From contig CAYGWP010000026.1 of NCBI GenBank assembly GCA_964353455.1, forward strand, positions 1 through 9,571: DNA of 9,571 nt, given 5' to 3'. The translations under genes and the position numbers were made by a program. Below the pieces are notes generated by a model. It ran no database searches and had not been told where the DNA came from. It worked only from the letters and a program-made list of their open reading frames with translations. The first letter of the stretch is position 1. Each line of letters begins with the position of its first letter. Below are positions 1-4,974 of this stretch, piece after piece. The DNA is from CAYGWP01 sp964353455 (GTDB taxonomy: Bacteria > Planctomycetota > Phycisphaerae > FEN-1346).

Positions 1-251
1 CCGCAGCGGACGCTGAGGAGCATCTCGCCGCCGGGATCGGGGTTGGCCGCGATCGTCACGCGCAGTCCGGCCAGCGCCTCGGCGACGGCGGCGGAGTCCG
101 GCCCGACGACCACGATCGTCTCGTCGATGGGGCTGCGGAGCACCTCGCCGACGATATGGCCGATGACGGTCCGCCCGCCGAAGGGAAGCAGGAGTTTCTG
201 CGTCCCCATGCGGCGGGACCGGCCTGCGGCAAGGACAATGGCGCAGATCAT
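1..251 (-). CDS. mocA: MocA-like molybdopterin cytidylyltransferase (partial, C-terminus missing)
   Basis: The N-terminal 83 residues of a MobA/MocA-type NTP transferase are visible; the rest lies beyond the left edge. The family is usually about 190-210 aa, so more than half is missing. The start matches the family closely: a short beta strand, then the nucleotide-binding loop LAAGRSRRMG (residues 7-16), the conserved K19 and LLPFGG. Further on come a VVVGPDS strand and NPDPGGEM followed by LLSVRCG, which resembles the NPD..GMxSSxRxG segment of MocA and PucB proteins. These enzymes transfer CMP from CTP onto molybdopterin to make the dinucleotide cofactor of xanthine-dehydrogenase-family enzymes. 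The ATG lies 7 bp after the xdhC stop and has GAGG five bases upstream. Position as last visible gene of a molybdo-hydroxylase operon supports MocA over MobA or a sugar nucleotidyltransferase. The cytidine specificity is inferred from context. Confidence 0.85.
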   Translation of the reverse strand, partial: MICAIVLAAGRSRRMGTQKLLLPFGGRTVIGHIVGEVLRSPIDETIVVVGPDSAAVAEALAGLRVTIAANPDPGGEMLLSVRC

Positions 252-258
252 ACGAGCC

Positions 259-1326
259 TCACGCGGTCGGCATCCGCGGCGCGCGGCCTTTCCGCCGGAC
301 CGCTATCAACTGTGCCACAATGCTGGCGGCGATCTCCGGCACGGTCTCGGCCCCGATGTCCAGGCCGATCGGGGCGTACACGCGGCCGAGTTCCTCCGCG
401 GTGGCCGCACCGGAGTCCAGGAGGTCCTTCCGCATGAGAGCCACCTTGCGGCGGCTGCCGATCATGCCGATGTACGCGGCCGGCCGGTGGATGCACGCGG
501 CCAGCGCCCGCTGGTCGTGCTGGTGCCCGCGCGTGACGATGACGACGTACGTGTCGCCGGAGACGGGCAGCGCGGCGAGTTCGCGGGCGATGTCGCCGCA
601 GCGTGTGGCAACGCCGTCCGGAAACAGCGCCGGATCGACGAACTCGCGACGGTCATCGATGACCACAACCTGGAACCCGACGAGACCCGCCTGGATGGCG
701 AGCGCCTGGCCGATGTGTCCGCCGCCGGCGATCACAAGGAGCGGCGGCAGGACGAGCGGCTCAACGAGAACTTCAAGACGGGCGCCCTCCGCGGGCAGGT
801 CCTGGACAAGATACTGCGGCGTGCCACTGGCCAAGGCGGTGCGAATTGCCTCGTCGTCGGAACCTTCCTCGCCATCCGCCGGGAACCATCGCACGGAAAC
901 TTCAGTCGCGGTCGCGGTGCGGACCGTGGTGACCAGCACGCCGCGCCGGCGGAGGCGGAGGGCCTCGGCGATCTCGGCATAGACGGCCCTGTGGCGGGCG
1001 GCGGTCGGATCGACGAGGATTCGCAGGCTGCCGCCGCAGATCGGGCTGTCGGCACGCGGAGTGTCTCCCTCAAGCGCGAAGTCGAAGACCAGCGGGCGGC
1101 CGGATCGGACGGCCTCGACCGCGCGGCGCTGGGTCTCGGCCTCGACCGGGCCGCCGCCGACGGTCCCGCATATCGAGCCATCCGCATCTATGAGGGCCTT
1201 CGTGGCAGCCTTGCGCGGCGTGTGACCCACATCCTTCAGGATCACCGCCATGGCGAACGCGCGGCCGCTGTCGGTCCACTCAAGCGCCGTCCGATAAATG
1301 TCCGTGTCGATCAGCGGGCGGTTCAT
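259..1326 (-). CDS. xdhC: XdhC/CoxI family molybdenum-enzyme maturation factor
   Basis: This 355-aa protein has both domains of the XdhC/CoxI family. The N-terminal domain contains GHTPRK (residues 34-39) and GTVGGGPVEAE (about 54-64), equivalent to the GSxPRxxG and GTIGGGxxE signatures. The C-terminal Rossmann domain carries the dinucleotide-type loop GGGHIG at 201-206. It also carries a VTRGHQHD motif (about 265-272) and AYIGMIGSRRK (about 284-294), all typical of XdhC_C. XdhC binds the molybdenum cofactor, promotes its sulfuration and delivers it to the apo-enzyme in the cytoplasm. The start codon overlaps the stop of the catalytic-subunit gene in an ATGA (1323-1326), which implies translational coupling. 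An in-frame extension up to 1713 was rejected because it lies wholly inside the upstream gene. The family is certain; direct action on the adjacent enzyme is inferred from the operon. Confidence 0.94.
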   Translation of the reverse strand: MNRPLIDTDIYRTALEWTDSGRAFAMAVILKDVGHTPRKAATKALIDADGSICGTVGGGPVEAETQRRAVEAVRSGRPLVFDFALEGDTPRADSPICGGSLRILVDPTAARHRAVYAEIAEALRLRRRGVLVTTVRTATATEVSVRWFPADGEEGSDDEAIRTALASGTPQYLVQDLPAEGARLEVLVEPLVLPPLLVIAGGGHIGQALAIQAGLVGFQVVVIDDRREFVDPALFPDGVATRCGDIARELAALPVSGDTYVVIVTRGHQHDQRALAACIHRPAAYIGMIGSRRKVALMRKDLLDSGAATAEELGRVYAPIGLDIGAETVPEIAASIVAQLIAVRRKGRAPRMPTA

Positions 1327-3452
1327 GACGCCGGGGCCTTCGCTGGGCGGATGGGCATCCGGCGGATCCGCTCGCCCGTGGCATGGAAGACGGCGTTGGC
1401 GATCGCCGGGGCGATGGCGATGATCGGCGTCTCGCCGGCGCCGACCGACGGCAGGTCCGGCCGGTCCAGCAGGTGGAGGTCCAGTTCCGGCACGTCGCGG
1501 AACCGCGGCACAAGGTACTGGCCGTAGGAGGCGTTCTTGACGACGCCGTCCTCGAACCGCATCTCTTCGCGCAGCGCCGGCCCCATCCCCATGATGATGC
1601 AGCCCTGGACCTGGGCGAGGCAGTTGTCGGGGTTGAGGACGGCGCCGCACTCGAAGACCTCGCACACGCGGCGGACGGAGATTGCGCCGTCGCGGACCGC
1701 TATCTCCACGCACGCCGCCACATATGAACCTTTTTCGGTTCCGCAGGCCAGGCCCACGCCGACGCCGGGGTCCTTCTTCTTGACGCGGCCGGCCCAGTCG
1801 AACCGCTTGGCCGCCGTCTCGAGGACCGCCTGGAGGCGCGGGCTATCGAGGTGGGCCAGGCGGAATTCGAGCACTCCGCGGCCGGCCGCGGCGGCCAACT
1901 CATCCATGAAGCATTCGCGGGCGAAGTTGTTCGCCGTGGCCGCCAGCGCGCGGTAAGAACCCTGCCGCATCGGCGAATCGGACTGCACGAACTGGCACCT
2001 GACCTTGCCCGTGCGGTAGGGCGTGTCAACGGCCGCCCCGCCGGAGTTGATGTTGATGAAGTGCCACGAGGTGATCGCGCCCTTGGCGTCCAGGCTCGCC
2101 TCGATGTCGATGACCGCGGCCGGGCGGAAATAGGCCCATGTGAACTCCTCCTGGCGCGTCCACCGCACCGCCACCGGCTTGCCGGCGGCCTTCGCCAGCC
2201 GGGCTGCCTCGGTCGGCGCATCGGGCATGTGCTTGCCGCCGAAACCCGCGCCGAAGTCGGGAACGATCACCCGCACCCGGTCCGTGCCGACGCCCAGGGC
2301 CCGCGCAACCTCCGACCGGCAGCCGAACGGATTCTGCGTCCCGGTCCAGACGGTCACCTTGTCGCCGTTCCACTCGGCAACGGCCGCGCGCCCTTCCAGC
2401 GGCGAGTGCTGAACGTAGGCCGTAAGGTACGTCTGGTGGAGCGACTTGGCGGCCTTGGCGACCTCATCGGCAAACGGGTTCTTCGGCACGCCCCCGCGGG
2501 CATGCTGCTTCAGGTAATCGAAGACCTCCTTGCTCGACGGATGCGGCGCGGGGTCCCAGTCGGCGGTCTTGGCGATGGCGGCCAGGGCCTTCTCGGCGGC
2601 GAACAGCGTCGGCGCCGCCACGCCCACGAACTGGCCGTCCTGGACGACAACCACGCCCTCCATCGCCTTGGCGGGGGCCAGGTCGATGCGGGTAAGTTTC
2701 GCACCGTACGAGGGCGGACGCAGCACCTTCCCGTACAGCATCCCCGGCCGCGCGATGTCCGACGGATACCGGTGCCCGCCGGTCACGAGGTCCCGCGCGT
2801 TGGGCCGCGGCACGGACGTGCCAAGCACCTTCCACTCCTTCACCGGCGTGATCGTAACGTTGCCGGGGACGGGCTGGCCGAACGGCTTGTCATCGCCACT
2901 GGCCAATTCCGCGTAGGTCAGTTCGCGGTTTCCGGCGGCGTCAACAGCCTTGCCGTCGCGGACCTGGACGGCGCCGGGCTCAACGCCCCATCGCTTGGCG
3001 GCCGCCCTGATGAGCAACTCGCGGGCCGCGGCGGCGCCCTGGCGCACGGCAGGAACCGTCGAAGGCGTCGTCCGGCTGCCGGCGGTGACGCCGTCGTCGG
3101 GCGTAAGGTCGGTGTCGCCCATCACCAACTGAATCCGGCTCACCGGGAGGCGCAACTCCTCGGCCGCCGCCTGGGTCAGTTCCGCCCGCGCCCCCTGCCC
3201 GCCTTCGACCTTGCCGGTCATGACGGTAACAGCCCCGTCCTTGGCGATGTGCACCCTGGCGGAGACGGTCGCCTGGGCGACCCCCTCGCCACGGCCGCCC
3301 CCGCCCCTGCGCTGGCCCGGGGCCGACGGCGCAGCCACGCTGATCAATAGGCCCGCGCCGAGAACCTTCACGAAGGACCGCCGCGTGAGAACGCACTGGC
3401 GATCCTGGCCTTCCGCTGCGATGGTCGGGTTCGTTTCGCTTTCTGGCGACAT
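1323..3452 (-). CDS. Tat-exported xanthine dehydrogenase-family molybdopterin-binding catalytic subunit (IorB-like)
   Basis: This 709-aa catalytic subunit of a molybdenum hydroxylase resembles isoquinoline 1-oxidoreductase beta and related aldehyde or nicotinate dehydrogenases. A twin-arginine signal is clear: TRRSFVKVLGAGLLI with R24-R25, then a hydrophobic stretch ending near APSAPG. Domain order is IorB-like. A cofactor-binding segment comes first (GKVEGGQGARAEL; GVTAGSRTT), then the aldehyde-oxidase a/b hammerhead (LVTGGHRYPSDI to LFAAEKAL). The second cofactor domain follows, with TGTQNPFGCRSEVA, PDFGAGFGGKH and the C-terminal GAGETP, where E674 aligns with the catalytic glutamate. The enzyme would hydroxylate or oxidise an aldehyde, purine or N-heterocycle in the periplasm; the substrate cannot be read from the sequence. 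The ATG at 3452 was chosen because GGAGG sits 8 nt upstream; the 25 codons before it lie inside the small-subunit gene. There is no C-terminal cytochrome domain as in NicB-type relatives. Confidence 0.95.
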   Translation of the reverse strand: MSPESETNPTIAAEGQDRQCVLTRRSFVKVLGAGLLISVAAPSAPGQRRGGGGRGEGVAQATVSARVHIAKDGAVTVMTGKVEGGQGARAELTQAAAEELRLPVSRIQLVMGDTDLTPDDGVTAGSRTTPSTVPAVRQGAAAARELLIRAAAKRWGVEPGAVQVRDGKAVDAAGNRELTYAELASGDDKPFGQPVPGNVTITPVKEWKVLGTSVPRPNARDLVTGGHRYPSDIARPGMLYGKVLRPPSYGAKLTRIDLAPAKAMEGVVVVQDGQFVGVAAPTLFAAEKALAAIAKTADWDPAPHPSSKEVFDYLKQHARGGVPKNPFADEVAKAAKSLHQTYLTAYVQHSPLEGRAAVAEWNGDKVTVWTGTQNPFGCRSEVARALGVGTDRVRVIVPDFGAGFGGKHMPDAPTEAARLAKAAGKPVAVRWTRQEEFTWAYFRPAAVIDIEASLDAKGAITSWHFININSGGAAVDTPYRTGKVRCQFVQSDSPMRQGSYRALAATANNFARECFMDELAAAAGRGVLEFRLAHLDSPRLQAVLETAAKRFDWAGRVKKKDPGVGVGLACGTEKGSYVAACVEIAVRDGAISVRRVCEVFECGAVLNPDNCLAQVQGCIIMGMGPALREEMRFEDGVVKNASYGQYLVPRFRDVPELDLHLLDRPDLPSVGAGETPIIAIAPAIANAVFHATGERIRRMPIRPAKAPAS

Positions 3453-3457
3453 GGCGT

Positions 3458-3928
3458 TCACCTCCCCATCCGGGCCGCAGCCCGCTTGACGGCCTTCAGG
3501 ATCCTCGGATACCCGCCGCAGCGGCACAGATGCCCGTCGAGCGCGGCCACGACCTGCTCATCGGTGGGTGCGGCGCCAGCGCCCAGGAGGCTCACCGCGG
3601 TCATGATCATGCCGGATGTGCAGTACCCGCACTGGAAGGCCCCCTCCGCGAGAAACGCCTCCTGGACCGGGTGCAGGTTCTCGCCCGTCGCCAGGCCCTC
3701 TATGGTGAGGATCTTCTTGCCTTCCACATCCGACACCGGCGTAACGCAAGAGAACACCGGCTTGCCGTCAACAAGGACGGTGCACGAGCCGCACTTCCCC
3801 TCGCCGCAGGCGTACTTGGCGCCCGTCAGTTGGAGGTCCTCGCGGAGCACATCCAGCAGAGGCCGCTTGGGATCGGTGGTGACGATCCGCTCGCGGCCGT
3901 TCACCTTGAAGGCAATCGTGGCATCCAT
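3458..3928 (-). CDS. [2Fe-2S] small subunit of molybdenum hydroxylase (IorA/CoxS-like)
   Basis: This 156-aa protein has the full xanthine-dehydrogenase-family small-subunit layout. The plant-ferredoxin-type [2Fe-2S] cluster is bound by C41, C46, C49 and C61 (CGEGKCGSC, then C61). The helical second cluster is bound by C100, C103, C135 and C137 (QCGYCTSGM and HLCRCGGYP). Q99 just before the first of these is the residue that usually contacts the pterin. It passes electrons from the molybdenum centre to an external acceptor. It has no export signal of its own, so it would be carried out of the cytoplasm together with the Tat-signal-bearing large subunit, as known for IorAB-type enzymes. It is the first gene of the operon. 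AAGGAGG lies six bases before the ATG, and its TGA is 5 bp before the large-subunit start. Length and all eight cysteines are normal for the family. Confidence 0.97.
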   Translation of the reverse strand: MDATIAFKVNGRERIVTTDPKRPLLDVLREDLQLTGAKYACGEGKCGSCTVLVDGKPVFSCVTPVSDVEGKKILTIEGLATGENLHPVQEAFLAEGAFQCGYCTSGMIMTAVSLLGAGAAPTDEQVVAALDGHLCRCGGYPRILKAVKRAAARMGR

Positions 3929-3963
3929 AACGGTCCTCCTTGCGCTGGAGCCGATCTCACCCT

Positions 3964-3992
3964 ATGATAAGGTCCCGCCGCACGACTGACAA
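3964..3992 (-). promoter_or_regulatory. Sigma70-type promoter of the molybdo-hydroxylase operon
   Basis: On the minus strand there is a -35 box TTGTCA (3992-3987) and a -10 box TATCAT (3969-3964), separated by exactly 17 bp. Each hexamer matches the consensus at five of six bases. Transcription would start near 3957, giving a leader of about 30 nt before the small-subunit ATG at 3928 with its AAGGAGG site. No operator palindrome is evident between promoter and gene. The match is by eye; an actual start site is not shown. Confidence 0.6.
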
Positions 3993-4037
3993 CCGTCTTC
4001 CGGACACCGTTTACTGCCTTTGCCGCTTTGCCGCCTT

Positions 4038-4101
4038 GTTTAGCCGTCGCGGCGTTTAGCCGTCGCCGCGTTTAGCCGTCGCCGCGTTTAGCCGTCGCCG
4101 C
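4038..4101. repeat. Tandem array, four copies of a 16-bp unit
   Basis: Four head-to-tail copies of GTTTAGCCGTCGCCGC start at 4038, 4054, 4070 and 4086. The first copy has one substitution (GCGGC at its end) and the other three are identical. A shorter direct duplication, CTTTGCCG twice (4018-4033), lies just beside it. There are no unique spacers, so this is not a CRISPR array. It sits upstream of the molybdo-enzyme promoter and outside any gene. Three identical copies point to recent expansion or slippage. Confidence 0.9.
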
Positions 4102-4152
4102 AAACGGCGACGGTCGATAATGCCGCGGCCGTATGCGGCGCGCGGCTAAACG
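4085..4152. repeat. Nested inverted repeats closing the 16-bp array
   Basis: The last tandem copy forms a perfect 9-bp hairpin with the sequence that follows it. CCGTCGCCG (4092-4100) pairs with CGGCGACGG (4105-4113) around a CAAA loop. Further out, CGTTTAGCCG (4085-4094; also at 4069 and 4053) has an exact inverted partner CGGCTAAACG at 4143-4152. A small GCCGC/GCGGC stem lies between (4122-4126 and 4135-4139). As DNA or RNA this could fold into alternative cruciforms. It resembles palindromic intergenic repeats of planctomycete-type genomes; the function is unknown. Confidence 0.75.
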
Positions 4153-4420
4153 TGCCGGCCGCCCCCCTCGTTTTTATATACTTTAAGAAACGGCGTTTTC
4201 GTGGTTTTGACCTCCGAAAGCGCGAAAAATAATCAGGTGCCAGGCATCATGGCATACCATTAGTGGGGGGTCAATCGCGGCGCGGATACCATATGTGGTC
4301 GGGAATTTTGGCTGCGCACCTGTGCGCTGTGGCCTCGGGGCCGGTCGATTGCGGACTTGTACGCCGAAGCCTCGGCGAAGGCGGATTGCGGATTGAACGG
4401 AGAGGCAACAACGGAGCAGA
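4153..4420. other. Gene-free intergenic stretch
   Basis: I see no credible gene here. The segment 4170-4235 is markedly richer in A and T than its surroundings. A short imperfect palindrome, TGCCA-GGCATCA-TGGCA, lies at about 4239-4255. A perfect 6-bp palindrome, CGCCGA-AGCC-TCGGCG, lies at 4362-4377, followed by GCGGATTGCGGATTG-type simple sequence. Short open frames here have no ribosome binding site and no protein-like composition. A TTGACC at 4207 lacks a convincing -10 box. Confidence 0.6.
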
Positions 4421-4520
4421 TCTCACCGCGGAGGCCGCAGAGAACGCAGAGGGGAACCTGGGGTAAGGCAAAAAGGCAACGGACCCGACGCAGAGAAGGC
4501 CGAGGGCGCAGAAAGCCACA
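4421..4520. repeat. CGCAGAG-rich dispersed-repeat-like segment
   Basis: The stretch is built from variants of CGCAGAG/CGCGGAG: CACCGCGGAGGCCGCAGAG, ACGCAGAGG, GACGCAGAGAAGG and GGGCGCAGAAAG. To my knowledge, short purine-rich CGCAGAG-type repeats recur between genes in many environmental bacteria, including planctomycetes. Both strands are spuriously open here, giving arginine-rich or leucine/phenylalanine-rich translations that are not real proteins. Membership of a specific repeat family is inferred and would need a genome-wide comparison. Confidence 0.55.
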
Positions 4521-4540
4521 AACAAGAAGCCGTCAACCTT

Positions 4541-4605
4541 GTGAAGCCCTGGAAGGGCGAAAGACAATAGCCCAGTGGCGTAAGCCCTGGGAATCGAAAG
4601 CCCGC
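4541..4605. repeat. GCCCTGG/CCCAG palindromic dispersed-repeat-like segment
   Basis: The sequence reads as a series of small inverted repeats. GCCCTGGAAGGGC contains a GCCC/GGGC stem. AGCCCAGTGGCGTAAGCCCTGGG contains a CCCAG/CTGGG stem. I associate segments of the form 'GCCCTG..AGGGCG..AGA.AATAGCCCAG' with dispersed intergenic repeats of planctomycete genomes. That is recollection, not a search result. It is not coding. Confidence 0.5.
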
Positions 4606-4703
4606 GCCCCCCCTTCTTCTTTCCTCTTTTTCGCAGCCCCATCGGGGCGACCGAGACCCGTAGTGCCTCCAGCCTTCGGTCTCCAGTCGAAGCGCAGCGA
4701 AGA

Positions 4704-4717
4704 TCCGCCGTGGCGGA
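4704..4717. repeat. Perfect 14-bp palindrome
   Basis: TCCGCC-GT-GGCGGA is an exact inverted repeat just upstream of the promoter of the repeat-protein gene. The surrounding bases (about 4670-4735) look like further dispersed-repeat material rather than an operator. A regulatory role is possible but unsupported. Confidence 0.4.
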
Positions 4718-4770
4718 CCTCAGGCCTGGACCCGACGTGGCCGGGCCCGACCGAAATCCCCGCCAATTAT

Positions 4771-4799
4771 TTGACTTTCAGCGGAAGATGGGGTATTCT
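4771..4799 (+). promoter_or_regulatory. Sigma70-type promoter of the PEP-CTERM repeat-protein gene
   Basis: A -35 box TTGACT (4771-4776, five of six consensus bases) and a -10 box TATTCT (4794-4799, four of six) are separated by exactly 17 bp. They lie in an A/T-rich island within GC-rich sequence. Transcription would start near 4806, leaving a leader of about 170 nt before the GTG start at 4975. I saw no sigma54-type TGGCAC-N5-TTGCA element, although sigma54 regulators accompany some PEP-CTERM systems. Assignment is by eye only. Confidence 0.55.
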
Positions 4800-4866
4800 A
4801 TTACTATACAAGTGCCGACGGCCGCGGGGGCGGCCCCAAGGTGCTATACAACAAACTCTAGCGCCG

Positions 4867-4906
4867 GGGGAGACTGGTCGCGTGCGGCCGGTCTCTCTGT
4901 GTTTTT
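4867..4906 (+). terminator. Terminator-like hairpin inside the leader (possible attenuator)
   Basis: Bases 4867-4880 can pair with 4885-4898 to give a 14-bp stem. It includes four G-U wobbles in RNA and closes a CGTG loop. Three bases later there is a run of five T (4902-4906). Stem plus T-run fits an intrinsic terminator on the plus strand. Because it lies between a promoter and the gene, it would act as an attenuator, or it would end a free RNA of about 100 nt starting near 4806. The T-run is short and slightly displaced, so termination strength is uncertain. Confidence 0.45.
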
Positions 4907-4956
4907 GGGCGGGCAGCGGGGTACGCTCGGGGGAAGCCAATCGAACATGGTGCCGT

Positions 4957-4974
4957 CCTCTGGAGGGAGAGGCC
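4957..4974 (+). promoter_or_regulatory. Ribosome binding site in a hairpin loop, deciding a GTG start
   Basis: GGAGG (4962-4966) lies 8 nt before the GTG at 4975, which is why that codon was chosen; the reading frame has no nearby ATG. CCTCT (4957-4961) and AGAGG (4968-4972) flank it as a perfect 5-bp inverted repeat, placing GGAGGG exactly in the loop. The same CCTC could instead pair with GGAGG and hide it, so the site could be switchable. Confidence 0.6.

Larger units (their letters stand above)
4806..4974 (+). promoter_or_regulatory. Structured 5' leader of the PEP-CTERM repeat-protein mRNA
   Basis: From the predicted start site to the start codon the leader can form several stems. A perfect GC hairpin GGCCGC-GGGG-GCGGCC lies at 4820-4835. 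The long terminator-like stem lies at 4867-4898. A small AGCG/CGCT stem lies at 4915-4927, and a hairpin at 4957-4972 exposes the ribosome binding site. The word CTATACAA occurs twice, exactly 40 bp apart (4804 and 4844), on either side of the GC hairpin. I do not recognise any known riboswitch consensus. The combination suggests control by attenuation or by RNA folding, but this is inference. Confidence 0.45.

Noticed and set aside
43..1527. Plus-strand open frame of 494 codons opposite the xdhC region
   Set aside because: It is antisense to well-supported genes (mocA, xdhC and the end of the catalytic subunit). It arises from high GC at third positions; its translation is arginine- and aspartate-rich with no recognisable motif.
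1851..3350. Plus-strand open frame of 499 codons opposite the catalytic subunit
   Set aside because: Same cause: a mirror frame of a real gene with strong domain evidence. No ribosome binding site and no protein-like domain.
3453..3527. 25-codon N-terminal extension of the catalytic subunit
   Set aside because: It lies within the small-subunit gene, would move the Tat motif far from the N-terminus, and has no ribosome binding site, whereas GGAGG lies 8 nt before the ATG at 3452.
4038..4101. CRISPR array
   Set aside because: The 16-bp units are directly adjacent with no unique spacers, and no cas genes are present.
4207..4235. Plus-strand promoter starting with TTGACC
   Set aside because: At 17-bp spacing the -10 position reads TAATCA; the better AATAAT is only 15 bp away, and no gene follows.
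4271..4642. Minus-strand frame of 123 codons with hydrophobic stretches
   Set aside because: The leucine/phenylalanine-rich part is the complement of the CGCAGAG repeat block. There is no start context and no family resemblance.
4357..4974. 206-codon N-terminal extension of the PEP-CTERM repeat protein
   Set aside because: The translation is made of intergenic repeat sequence (RRPQRTQRG, GRGRRKPQ and so on), runs through the promoter and hairpins, and would bury the signal peptide. The GTG at 4975 has a good ribosome binding site and gives a normal export signal.
4806..4974. Known riboswitch class such as cyclic-di-GMP or cobalamin
   Set aside because: A few short words are reminiscent (AGCGGGGTA), but the conserved core elements of those classes are absent, so it is reported only as an unassigned structured leader.
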